DNA of 64,000 nt from WHSV01 sp050694055 (GTDB lineage Bacteria; Actinomycetota; CADDZG01; WHSQ01): assembly GCA_050694055.1 (NCBI GenBank), contig JBOGWX010000065.1:1-64000 (forward strand), given 5' to 3'. The notes beneath the pieces were generated by a model that worked only from the letters and a program-made list of their open reading frames with translations, did no database searches and was not told where the DNA came from. This document shows, piece by piece, positions 9,019-16,860 of this stretch (position 1 is the first letter of the stretch; every line of letters starts with the position of its first letter). The position numbers were made by a program, and so were the translations under genes.

Positions 9019-10301
9019 GACTCGACGTTCCTGACGCGAACGATCTCGTCCCGAGCAGGCCCGACCGAGGCCCACGACACCGGGGTATTGACGAAGTCCT
9101 CCATGGCCTCGAGGTAGGAGCGCGCCTCCTTCGGCAGGTCGTCCAGCGAGCGAGCGCCGGTGATGTCTCCTCCCCAGCCCTGGAACTCCTCGTATACCGG
9201 AGTGCATTTGTTGAAGATGGTCTGGTGGGGCGGGAACTCCTCGTATCGCTCGCCCTCGTAGTGGTAGGCGATGCAGACCTTGATCGACTCGAACGAGCTG
9301 AGCACATCCAGCTTGGTGACGACCAGCTCGGTCAGGGTATTAAGCCGCGCCGCATAGCGCGCCGCGACCGCGTCGAACCATCCGCAGCGTCTCTTACGTC
9401 CCGTCGTGGTGCCGTACTCACCGCCGGACTCGACCAGAACCTCGGCGTCGGCCGGGTCTGCTTCTGACGGAAACGGCCCGGATCCGACGCGCGTGCAATA
9501 CGACTTGGTAATTCCGATGATGCGTTCGATGTCGCGCGGCCCCACTCCCGCCCCCGCGCACGCGCCGCCGGCGATGGGGTTCGACGACGTGACGAACGGA
9601 TAGGTGCCGTGATCGAGATCCAGCATCGTGGCCTGTGCGCCCTCGAACAGGACGTTCTCACCGGCATCAAGGGCTCGTTGCAACAGGACGACTGTGTCGG
9701 TGATGTAGGGACGCAACCGCTCCCCGAAGTCGATGTACCGCTGCCTGATCTCTCTTGCGTCGACCGGAAGGCGGCCGAACACGCGCGTGAGCACGAGGTT
9801 CTTCTCCTTGAGGGCAACCTCGAGCTTGGTCGAAAAGATCTTCTCCTCGAGAAGATCTTGCATTCGAATGCCGATACGGGCCGCCTTGTCGGCGTAGGCG
9901 GGACCGATGCCGCGCTTGGTGGTGCCCAGCCGGTTGCGCCCGAGGAACCGCTCGGTGACTTTGTCGAGCTCGAGGTGATACGGCATGATCACGTGCGCGT
10001 TGCCCGAGAGACGCAGCCTCGAGGTATCGACGCCTCGCTGGCTCAGTGCGCTCAACTCGTCAAGGAGCACCCCTGGGTCGATTACGACTCCCGGTCCTAT
10101 GACCGGAGTGCAGTGCTCGTAGAGGATGCCGGTGGGAACCAGGTGCAACGCATACTTCTGGTCTTCCACCACTATCGTATGGCCGGCGTTGTTACCACCC
10201 TGATAGCGCACGACATAGTCCGTGTGCTCGGCCAGGAGATCCGTCACCTTGCCCTTGCCCTCGTCGCCCCACTGGATACCGACGAGCGCGGTGCCGGACA
10301 T
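9015..10301 (-). CDS. purA: Adenylosuccinate synthetase PurA
   Basis: A 428-residue GTP-dependent enzyme that joins IMP and aspartate, the committed step to AMP. The N-terminal GTP loop GIQWGDEGKGK is preceded by MSGTALV, so the ATG at 10299-10301 is the start; an AGGAAGGA site precedes it. Other motifs are GNNAGHTIV, GIGPAYADKAARIGIR and TTTGRKRRCGWFD. It heads the overlapping purA-purD-purE-purK set, which combines one AMP-branch gene with three early-pathway genes. Dodecin lies 35 bp upstream on the same strand and may be co-transcribed. Confidence 0.95.
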   Translation of the reverse strand: MSGTALVGIQWGDEGKGKVTDLLAEHTDYVVRYQGGNNAGHTIVVEDQKYALHLVPTGILYEHCTPVIGPGVVIDPGVLLDELSALSQRGVDTSRLRLSGNAHVIMPYHLELDKVTERFLGRNRLGTTKRGIGPAYADKAARIGIRMQDLLEEKIFSTKLEVALKEKNLVLTRVFGRLPVDAREIRQRYIDFGERLRPYITDTVVLLQRALDAGENVLFEGAQATMLDLDHGTYPFVTSSNPIAGGACAGAGVGPRDIERIIGITKSYCTRVGSGPFPSEADPADAEVLVESGGEYGTTTGRKRRCGWFDAVAARYAARLNTLTELVVTKLDVLSSFESIKVCIAYHYEGERYEEFPPHQTIFNKCTPVYEEFQGWGGDITGARSLDDLPKEARSYLEAMEDFVNTPVSWASVGPARDEIVRVRNVES

Positions 10302-10336
10302 GACTAGTGATCCTTCCTGTTCCGTCGTGGGAGCAT

Positions 10337-10540
10337 CTAACGCTCGATGCGGAACTTGATACGAACGTGCGTCAGATACTCGGCGATGCTGCCATTCTCG
10401 ACCGTGCACGAGGTCTCGAGCACATCCATTGCGTGTATGCCGCGAATGGTTCTCGATGCCTCGGCCAGCGCCTGTTCCGCCGCATCCTTCCACGACTCGT
10501 TGGACACGCCGACGAGATCGATGGTCTTGATCACAGCCAC
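10337..10540 (-). CDS. Dodecin family flavin-binding protein
   Basis: From the GTG at 10538-10540 this is a 67-residue protein beginning VAVIKTIDLVGVSNESWKDA and ending in YLTHVRIKFRIER, matching the dodecin family in length and pattern. Dodecins form hollow dodecamers that store or sequester flavins. A longer in-frame start (10579) would add a basic tail not seen in the family, so the GTG is preferred. It lies 35 bp upstream of purA and about 84 bp after the RDD gene on the same strand. Confidence 0.85.
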   Translation of the reverse strand: MAVIKTIDLVGVSNESWKDAAEQALAEASRTIRGIHAMDVLETSCTVENGSIAEYLTHVRIKFRIER

Positions 10541-10624
10541 GTACGCACCCTTCGCTCGGCGTCGTCCGGACAACGGCATATCGCGCCCGCTTCTGGCGAC
10601 GGCCTCATCCGTCGCTGCCGCATC

Positions 10625-11512
10625 TTAACGGGGTGCCGTGACCACCACGCTGTTGGACAACTTGTCGTGCCACGCCTGCTTCTGTGGATCCCACAATGGC
10701 CAGAGAACGTTTAAAAGGCCGGGGACGTAGGCGAGCAGCCAGAAGACGCCGATCAGGATCCACCTCAACCAGGCGCGGGCGGGTCCGACCGGGGATCCGT
10801 CGTACTGGTCGGCGACTCGAATCCTGAGGAGGCGCTTTCCCACCGTCGCCCCGCGCTCGCTCCCGTTGGTCAGCGCAAAGTAGGCCGAGAAGAACACGCA
10901 GTAACAGACACCGAAGGCCACCAGCAGCGCGACGCCGCGCGTCGTTGAGTCGATCTCGTTGGTGAAAGGATCCAATGATCCGGGCACCACCGCCGCATCA
11001 ACGATCGCCAGCACCAGAAGTGTGGGCCCCCAGACCACGAACTGGTCGACTATGAAGGCGAGCATGCGCTGCCACCACTGCGCGAACACCACCGGCGTCC
11101 CGGCGGCCCACTCGGGCGCCGGTTTCGGCTGCGGCGGTGGAAGGGTCCCGTAGGGAGAGGGGGGGTCGGGAGACGGCCGCGGACCCGGCGGGGGGCGGGG
11201 GGCCGGTGGGCCCGGTGGATGAGGTCCGGGGGCCGGTTGATAGGGCGGCGCGGTGGAGCTCGGGGCTCCGTTGCCGTAAAGGTACGGGGGTGGTGCTCTC
11301 GGAGGACCCCGGTGAGGTTCGTGGGCAGGGGGAGCAGCCGGCGGAAGTGGCGGAGCGTGGCTCACCGCGTGGCCCGCCGGTGCCGGCACGCGCAAGACCG
11401 GCGGACCATAGGGATGGTGATCCCAGCTATCGCCGCGGATGTTCCAGTACAGCCAGCGGCCGTCGTCGCGCTGCAGCCACCATGTGCCGGCTCGATAGAT
11501 GGGTTCGTCCAC
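10625..11512 (-). CDS. RDD-domain membrane protein with proline-rich N-terminus
   Basis: About 295 residues. After the GTG chosen at 11510-11512 (an AGGTGAGG site precedes it) comes a short tryptophan-rich module (AGTWWLQRDDGRWLYWN), then a long Pro/Gly/Ala linker of about 100 residues, then a C-terminal RDD domain with three hydrophobic segments (RMLAFIVDQFVVWG; YFALTNGSERGATVGKRLL; RWILIGVFWLLAYVPG). RDD proteins are integral membrane proteins of mostly unknown function, sometimes ion exchangers. The tryptophan-rich module resembles one in the zinc-ribbon protein at 12782-13516. Longer upstream reading runs antisense over the next genes and is rejected. Confidence 0.75.
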   Translation of the reverse strand: MDEPIYRAGTWWLQRDDGRWLYWNIRGDSWDHHPYGPPVLRVPAPAGHAVSHAPPLPPAAPPAHEPHRGPPRAPPPYLYGNGAPSSTAPPYQPAPGPHPPGPPAPRPPPGPRPSPDPPSPYGTLPPPQPKPAPEWAAGTPVVFAQWWQRMLAFIVDQFVVWGPTLLVLAIVDAAVVPGSLDPFTNEIDSTTRGVALLVAFGVCYCVFFSAYFALTNGSERGATVGKRLLRIRVADQYDGSPVGPARAWLRWILIGVFWLLAYVPGLLNVLWPLWDPQKQAWHDKLSNSVVVTAPR

Positions 11513-11656
11513 AGCCTCACCTGTTAGCAGGGACACGGCTCCGCAGGGGGCCGAGTAAGAATGGTTGACTCCATCATCGTCGCATATGGTCGCCGCTCGA
11601 AATGAGACCGGGAGAGGACCACGCACACAACGACCAAACTCGAGCTCGTCGCGGGA

Positions 11657-12079
11657 GTGAGCGGCCTCGCCCTCTTGGTGCTTTCGTTCGTTGACCGGTG
11701 GGGTTCGATCGTGACGAGCCCTGCTCGGCTCGGCGACAGCGGGCGAATCCCCTCGGCGACCGGGCACTTCAACGCCTACTACGGATACGAATGGCCGCTC
11801 GAGCTCGCACTCGCGCTCGGTGGACTGGTGGCCGTGCTGGCTCTGGCCCGCGCGCGAGCGCGGCTTCGAATCCCTCGCTTCCTGTACGCAGCGCTCGGGC
11901 TCGTCGCGACGGGTCTGGTTCTGTATGCGGTGCTCACAGGTCCCACCGTCACGAGCCTCGGGGGGGTCCCGGGGGTCGAAGTAACTCGCGGGCCGTTGCT
12001 CTTCGTCGCACCGTTGTTGTCGGGGCTGATCGCGCTGGCAGGACTGCTCTTCGGCCGTCATAGAGGGCGAAGACTTTGA
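11657..12079 (+). CDS. Small four-helix membrane protein (paralogue A)
   Basis: About 140 residues with four predicted membrane segments (near residues 2-12, 46-63, 74-95 and 112-132). It shares layout and the TRGPLLF segment before the last helix with the next gene (TRGPLLY), so the two look like diverged tandem copies. The start is unsure: a GGAGAGGA site lies about 40 bases before GTG 11657, and the frame is open between them without ATG/GTG/TTG, so translation may begin earlier at a rare codon. I do not recognise the family. Confidence 0.6.
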   Translation: MSGLALLVLSFVDRWGSIVTSPARLGDSGRIPSATGHFNAYYGYEWPLELALALGGLVAVLALARARARLRIPRFLYAALGLVATGLVLYAVLTGPTVTSLGGVPGVEVTRGPLLFVAPLLSGLIALAGLLFGRHRGRRL

Positions 12080-12169
12080 GCCTGGCGGGATCGGAGCAGA
12101 GGACATACCGTTGTCCGAACCCGTTGCCCGACCCCGGGGGAAGGAAGTAAGAGCAGTGCGAGGAGTGGG

Positions 12170-12688
12170 ATGAACGCAGGGGCGCTTACCCGCGGTGAGG
12201 CGCTCGCGGGCGTGGCGGGCATCGCCCTCATCATCATCTCGGTGATCCCTTACTGGGGCTCGGCAGGGCTCGACCTCGGTCGCGCCGAGGAACCGCTCGG
12301 CTTCGAACCGCAAGGACTGGGAACCGACTGGTTCAGCCTGTGGGAGTCGGGGGTCTTCGGAATCCTGCCGAAGCTCGCGGTGTTGATCGGGCTCCTTACG
12401 GTGGTGATGGTCTTGGTGCGCGCGACCGGCGCGGCGCCCACGCCGCCCGCCGTCACCTACCTCGCCCTGGGAGTTGCCGCCACACTGTTGCTGCTCATGG
12501 CAGTGGCGGTGGGGCCGAGCGTCGAGGACTTGGGATTCGCCGAGTTGCGGGTGGAGATGACGCGCGGCCCCCTCCTCTACGCCGGCCTGGTTCTCTGCGC
12601 CCTGATGCTGTTTGGTGGTTGGCTGCACCTGCAGAGCGAAGACTCGAACGACTTCGGCAACAGAACTGCGGCTCCGCCGCCGATGTAG
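12170..12688 (+). CDS. Small four-helix membrane protein (paralogue B)
   Basis: A 172-residue integral membrane protein starting at an ATG after GAGGAG. Hydrophobic segments lie near residues 12-28, 63-82, 94-112 and 132-149. It resembles the preceding gene (four helices, TRGPLL before the last helix, a periplasmic loop after helix 1). The C-terminus is polar and proline-rich (NRTAAPPPM). Function unknown; it lies between its paralogue and a membrane-anchored zinc-ribbon protein on the same strand. Confidence 0.65.
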   Translation: MNAGALTRGEALAGVAGIALIIISVIPYWGSAGLDLGRAEEPLGFEPQGLGTDWFSLWESGVFGILPKLAVLIGLLTVVMVLVRATGAAPTPPAVTYLALGVAATLLLLMAVAVGPSVEDLGFAELRVEMTRGPLLYAGLVLCALMLFGGWLHLQSEDSNDFGNRTAAPPPM

Positions 12689-12781
12689 TCAGAGAGCTGC
12701 GGCGCTCCGTTTGCGCGCCGGGCATGGTTTGCGATGATTTGAGCATGCGACCGAGGTCCACTCGGACCGGGAGGGAAGAAA

Positions 12782-13516
12782 ATGGAACTCGACAACAGCA
12801 CCTTTCAGCTCGTCACCATGGCGCTGCTCGGCATCACGCTGCTGGTACTGGTGATGACACTGGTGTCGCTGAGCAAGCTGGGGAAGAAGGTCGACGAGGG
12901 GCTCGCGTCTCGCCCCGACCCGGGGCCGCAACCCGAGCACGGCGAAGAGGTTCAGCAGCAGCGACTGGAGGCGGCGCCGCAGGAGGAGCGGGCAAGGCAG
13001 GCCGAGCCCGAGGAAGAAGCCCCGGCGGCCGAAGAGCCGGTAGCTCAGAGCTGGGGTTACCGGGCGACGCCGCAGGCCGAACCCGTCGCCCAGCGGACCG
13101 CGGCGGCGGACGCCGGCTCGAGCGCGCCGCCCTCGGAGCAGCGCGAGGACACGGCGGCTCAGGCAGGCCCGTCGCCCGAACCGCAGCCTGAGGCGGCGAC
13201 GAGCTTCGCCAACGCACCCGAGGAGCAACCCTTCGAGCACCAGGGGCGCTGGTGGTTCAAGCGTGGCGACGAACTGCTCGTTTACGACGAGCAGAGCGGC
13301 CAGTGGGAGCCGGCGCCGGCGGAGGGTATGGGGCATACCGCTGCGGAACAGCCGCAGGGCGAGGCTCGGCAACCGGAGAGCGCAGCGCCTCAACAAGCGG
13401 CAGACCAACCGCCCGAGGAAGCCGCTCAGGGGACGTTCTGGAAGTGTCCCTCGTGCGGCGCGGTCAACGGCTCGACGGCCGCCGCTTGCCGGATGTGCTT
13501 CACACCCAGGCCTTAG
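12782..13516 (+). CDS. Membrane-anchored protein with C-terminal RanBP2-like zinc ribbon
   Basis: A 244-residue protein with one N-terminal membrane helix (about residues 10-30), a long Glu/Pro/Gln/Ala-rich linker, a tryptophan-containing module (HQGRWWFKRGDELLVYDE) and a C-terminal zinc finger FWKCPSCGAVNGSTAAACRM (CxxC-x10-CxxC with the W and N expected of RanBP2 fingers). The start follows GGAGGGAAG. The tryptophan module resembles the N-terminus of the RDD protein encoded about 1.3 kb away, suggesting related partners or ligands. It is followed directly by a strong hairpin. Function unknown. Confidence 0.7.
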   Translation: MELDNSTFQLVTMALLGITLLVLVMTLVSLSKLGKKVDEGLASRPDPGPQPEHGEEVQQQRLEAAPQEERARQAEPEEEAPAAEEPVAQSWGYRATPQAEPVAQRTAAADAGSSAPPSEQREDTAAQAGPSPEPQPEAATSFANAPEEQPFEHQGRWWFKRGDELLVYDEQSGQWEPAPAEGMGHTAAEQPQGEARQPESAAPQQAADQPPEEAAQGTFWKCPSCGAVNGSTAAACRMCFTPRP

Positions 13517-13549
13517 TGGTCCGCCCCACAACTACACAGGCGGACCACT
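13515..13549. terminator. Bidirectional hairpin between convergent genes
   Basis: A perfect 11-bp inverted repeat (AGTGGTCCGCC ... GGCGGACCACT) with a 13-base loop begins at the stop codon of the zinc-ribbon gene and ends a few bases from the stop of the convergent small membrane gene. There is no long T-run on either side, but position and perfect stem support a shared terminator. Confidence 0.7.
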
Positions 13550-13555
13550 TAGTGG

Positions 13556-13834
13556 TTAGACACCGCTGAACGAGCGCAGGCGACGCCCTCCGGGGAGCCG
13601 GGGATCGCGCCCGATCGCGGTCATCACGAAAAAGCCGAACCAGACCAGGATGCCGGCGGCAAAGGTGAGGCGCGTGCCCAGGGGGCCGGCCAGAGATGCG
13701 GCGTAGATCAGAACGGGCCAGACGGATCCGAACACCACGGACTGGAGCCCGTGCCAGCGGGCGCGCTCGTCGCGCGCCAGCGAGTATGCGAGTAGACCGG
13801 TGAGCGGTGGGAACAGGTAGGCGAGCGTAGCCAT
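13556..13834 (-). CDS. Small DUF4870-like membrane protein
   Basis: A 92-residue protein with about three hydrophobic segments. The N-terminus MATLAYLFPPLTGLLAYSLA, then DERARWHGLQSVVFG, resembles the widespread DUF4870 / Tic20-like small membrane proteins, in which an Arg/His pair (RWHGLQS) follows the first helix. A TAGGGT box lies eight bases before the ATG on the minus strand, so the mRNA may be almost leaderless. It is divergent from the DUF255 gene and convergent with the zinc-ribbon gene. Confidence 0.7.
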   Translation of the reverse strand: MATLAYLFPPLTGLLAYSLARDERARWHGLQSVVFGSVWPVLIYAASLAGPLGTRLTFAAGILVWFGFFVMTAIGRDPRLPGGRRLRSFSGV

Positions 13835-13868
13835 CGAGAAAAACCCTAATCGGGGGAGGATTGACCTC

Positions 13869-15899
13869 GTGGCCAACCGACTTGCATCCGAGAACAGCCC
13901 CTACCTTCTGCAGCACAAGGACAATCCCGTGGACTGGTATCCCTGGGGCGACGAAGCCTTTGCCGAGGCGCGCAGGCGAGACGTGCCGGTGCTGCTGTCG
14001 ATCGGCTACGCCGCGTGCCACTGGTGCCACGTCATGGAGCACGAGTCGTTCGAGGACCGGAACACGGCCGAGCTGATGAACGCAGGCTTCGTCGCCATCA
14101 AGGTCGATCGCGAGGAACGGCCCGACGTCGACTCGGTCTACATGGACGCCGTTCAGGCTATGAGCGGACAGGGGGGCTGGCCCATGACCGTCTTCCTTAC
14201 GCCCGAACGAGTGCCGTTCTACGGCGGCACCTACTTTCCACCCGAGCCTCGTCACGGGATGCCTTCGTTCAAGCAGTTGCTCGAATCGATCGCCGAGACC
14301 TGGCGCACCCGGCGCCACGAGGTGGAGCAGCAAGGTGGGAAACTGGTGCAGCACATCGAACAGATGGGCAGGTTGTCGCCGTCTCAGGATGACATTACGC
14401 ACGAGCTGCTCGCCGAAGCCCTACGTGGTTTCTCCGACGGCTACGACGCTCGGTACGGAGGCTTCGGCGGGGCCCCGAAGTTCCCACAGCCGATGAACGT
14501 CGACTTCCTTCTTCGGCTCGCACGCCGCGACGACGAAGAGGCGGCGGAGATGGCCATCCGCACGCTCGGCGCGATGTCGGCGGGTGGGATGTTCGATCAG
14601 CTCGCCGGTGGCTTCGCCCGCTACTCGGTGGACGCGACGTGGACGGTGCCTCACTTCGAGAAAATGCTGTACGACAACGCTCAACTGCTGCGCACTTACG
14701 CGCGCGCGTTCGCCGCCACCGACGTCCTGCGCTTCCGCGAGGTTGCCGAGATGACCGCGCGCTGGATGCTGACCGAGATGCGCGACGAAGCAGGAGGGTT
14801 CCATTCGAGCCTCGACGCCGACTCCGAGGGCGTGGAGGGAAGGTTCTACGTCTTCACGCTCGATGAGGTCACCGCGGTGCTGGGCGACGACGCCCCCGCG
14901 GCGATCGACCACTTCGGATTCACGGCCGAGGGCAACTTCGAGGGTGCCAACATTCCCATCTACGCGGCGGATCCGGGGGAGGTCGATGCTTTGTTCAGGG
15001 CGCGCACCAAACTGCTCGAGTATCGAAACCGACGGCCCAGACCGGGGACCGATACCAAGGTACTGGCCTCTTGGAACGCGCTTGCCGCCGCGTCTCTCGC
15101 CGAGGCGGGCGCGCTGCTGGGCCATAGCGAATGGATCGGCGCGGCGCGCGAGACGATGAACTTCATCACCTCGACGCTCGTGGTCGACGGCAGGCTGATG
15201 CGCTCTTACCGCCGCAGTGACGAGGAAGTGAAGCTGGTAAAGCACCTGGGCTGCGCCGAGGACTACGCCTTCTACCTCGAGGCCGCCCTCGCACTCTTCG
15301 AGGCCACCTCGGACGGTTACTGGCTCGAACGTGCGCAATGGGCCGCGGATGAGGGAATCCGGCTGTTCCAGGACGAGGCGAACGGTGGGTTCTTCACCAC
15401 CGGAAGTGATGCCGAAGCTCTGGTCGTGCGGCCGAAGGATCTCTTCGACAACGCGGTTCCCTCTGCGAACTCGACTTTTGCACTCGAGCTACAGCGCCTG
15501 GCGCTGATCACGGGTGACACCTCCTACGAGGAGGCCGCCCTGCGCGCCATGCAGCTCGTACGAAGTGTAGTGACCCGCGCCCCGTTGGGGTTCGGAACCA
15601 TGCTGGGCGCGTTCGATTTCTACGCGGGGGATGCGGTCGAGATCGTCATCGTCGGTGAAGGTTCCGAGCACCTCATAGGGGTGGCCCACTCCAACTACTT
15701 TCCGAGCAAGGTGCTCATCGGCGTCCGGCACCCGCGCGCCAAGGATGCCGAGCGCATCCCCCTGCTCCAGGGACGCACCGAAGTCGAGGAGGCGACGGCC
15801 TTTGTCTGCCGGCGCGGAGTCTGCAACCTCCCGGTGCACGACGCGGAGGCCATGCTGCGGCAGATCGAAGACGGCCAAATACGGACGACCAACGCATGA
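13869..15899 (+). CDS. DUF255 thioredoxin-like protein (YyaL/SPATA20 family)
   Basis: A 676-residue protein. The N-terminal thioredoxin-like domain begins NRLASENSPYLLQHKDNPVD and holds the redox motif ACHWCHVMEHESF (CxxC); about 450 residues of an alpha/alpha-barrel with N-acylglucosamine-epimerase-like repeats follow. The family is widespread and conserved, but its biochemical role is not established. Length and motifs are standard. The GTG start follows GGGGGAGGA. Its stop overlaps the arfB start (ATGA), an unusual pairing with ribosome rescue. Confidence 0.9.
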   Translation: MANRLASENSPYLLQHKDNPVDWYPWGDEAFAEARRRDVPVLLSIGYAACHWCHVMEHESFEDRNTAELMNAGFVAIKVDREERPDVDSVYMDAVQAMSGQGGWPMTVFLTPERVPFYGGTYFPPEPRHGMPSFKQLLESIAETWRTRRHEVEQQGGKLVQHIEQMGRLSPSQDDITHELLAEALRGFSDGYDARYGGFGGAPKFPQPMNVDFLLRLARRDDEEAAEMAIRTLGAMSAGGMFDQLAGGFARYSVDATWTVPHFEKMLYDNAQLLRTYARAFAATDVLRFREVAEMTARWMLTEMRDEAGGFHSSLDADSEGVEGRFYVFTLDEVTAVLGDDAPAAIDHFGFTAEGNFEGANIPIYAADPGEVDALFRARTKLLEYRNRRPRPGTDTKVLASWNALAAASLAEAGALLGHSEWIGAARETMNFITSTLVVDGRLMRSYRRSDEEVKLVKHLGCAEDYAFYLEAALALFEATSDGYWLERAQWAADEGIRLFQDEANGGFFTTGSDAEALVVRPKDLFDNAVPSANSTFALELQRLALITGDTSYEEAALRAMQLVRSVVTRAPLGFGTMLGAFDFYAGDAVEIVIVGEGSEHLIGVAHSNYFPSKVLIGVRHPRAKDAERIPLLQGRTEVEEATAFVCRRGVCNLPVHDAEAMLRQIEDGQIRTTNA

Positions 15900-16321
15900 A
15901 CGGACTACGCGTCAATCGCCGGCTCGTGATCCCGGAGGACGAGTTGGACGAACGCTTCACCACCTCATCGGGTCCCGGGGGCCAGCATGCCAACAAAGCC
16001 TCGACGCGCGCAGAACTCGCCTGGAACGTCGAAACGTCCCGCGCACTCGGCCCCCGACAGCGAGAGCGCATTCGTGCGCGCGTGGCCAACCGGATCGATT
16101 CGAGCGGTGTCCTGCGCGTCGCCAGCGAGAAGCACCGTTCGCAGCTACGCAATCGCGACGAGGTTCGTCAACGGCTTGCGCGCCTCATCGCCGGCGCGCT
16201 CGTCGTCGAGAAACCGCGCGTCAAGACGAAACCAACGCGCGCCGGAAAGGAGCGCAGGCTGCAGCAGAAACGGCACCGCTCTCAGATCAAGCGAGCCCGC
16301 CGGGTCGTACCCGACGACTGA
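15896..16321 (+). CDS. arfB: Peptidyl-tRNA hydrolase ArfB (ribosome rescue)
   Basis: A 141-residue, codon-independent release factor that frees ribosomes stalled on mRNAs lacking a stop codon. The catalytic GGQ loop (SGPGGQHANKASTR, about residues 23-36) is present and the stop-codon-recognition domain of normal release factors is absent. The basic C-terminal tail (KERRLQQKRHRSQIKRARR) is the part that enters the empty mRNA channel. It overlaps the DUF255 gene by four bases. Confidence 0.9.
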   Translation: MNGLRVNRRLVIPEDELDERFTTSSGPGGQHANKASTRAELAWNVETSRALGPRQRERIRARVANRIDSSGVLRVASEKHRSQLRNRDEVRQRLARLIAGALVVEKPRVKTKPTRAGKERRLQQKRHRSQIKRARRVVPDD

Positions 16322-16622
16322 GCGCACCTACAGGTGAGGCGCGTGGGTCAAAGTTCAGCAAACAAGGAGCGAGACAAATCCGCCGTTGGTCGAAGCTCTG
16401 GATGAGTTGCGGAGCCCCCAGGCGTCTACCTGCAAAGCACGAGTAGACAACTGCGCCGGTAGGCAAGAAACGCTGGTCGCTTCGAGGCCGCGTTGACTGC
16501 TGTGTGACCCTCCCTAATCAGCGGGTCCACCCTGCACGGAGATAACTGTGGGCCTCTGTTCCCAATACCCGCGGATTTGTGCGCGCGATATCCACCACTT
16601 CGTCGCACCCTTTCATTACAGT
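16322..16622. other. 300-bp non-coding entry to an accessory locus
   Basis: No convincing gene is seen between arfB and the RHH-like protein; short open stretches lack start sites and look random. The DNA is visibly richer in A and T than its surroundings. A TANNNT box (TACAGT, 16617-16622) lies seven bases before the ATG at 16630, which fits a leaderless promoter for the accessory genes. Confidence 0.5.
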
Positions 16623-16629
16623 TATGACC

Positions 16630-16860
16630 ATGGGCCGCCCTAGGATCTACGATGAGCCGAGGATCGCAACCGCGATCCGCCTACCCGCCTCACTCCGAGA
16701 TCAGCTTCTGGCTGCAGCCACGGAACGAGACGTTTCTGTCAACTTCCTCGTGACGCGCGCTGTCTCGGACTACCTGCGACGGCTTTCGCCACCCAGTGGC
16801 GATGGGCTACGGGGAACACACCGCGAGCATCGGCGCTCCAGTGAGAGGACGGCGTTATGA
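16630..16860 (+). CDS. Small RHH-like DNA-binding protein
   Basis: A 76-residue basic protein whose first 55 residues resemble a ribbon-helix-helix module: strand IATAIRLPASLRDQLLAAAT, then helix RDVSVNFLVTRAVSDYLRRL. Such proteins repress their own operons or act as antitoxins. I prefer ATG 16630 because TACAGT is correctly placed for a leaderless transcript; the in-frame ATG at 16624 is the alternative. Its stop overlaps the start of the methyltransferase (ATGA), so it probably controls that gene, as small regulators of restriction-modification loci do (inference). Confidence 0.65.
   Translation: MGRPRIYDEPRIATAIRLPASLRDQLLAAATERDVSVNFLVTRAVSDYLRRLSPPSGDGLRGTHREHRRSSERTAL

Noticed and set aside
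7474..9117. Long plus-strand open frame antisense to purE/purD
   Set aside because: High-GC codon bias leaves antisense frames open; composition is unnatural (Arg, His, Ser-rich) and purD/purE are certain.
7741..9207. Long extension of purD upstream of GTG 9018
   Set aside because: The extra residues lie antisense-frame over purA, are arginine-rich and do not match the PurD N-terminus.
10625..12628. A 667-residue minus-strand protein covering the RDD gene and the opposite-strand membrane genes
   Set aside because: Only the last 295 codons look like a protein; the rest is the shadow of two plus-strand membrane genes.
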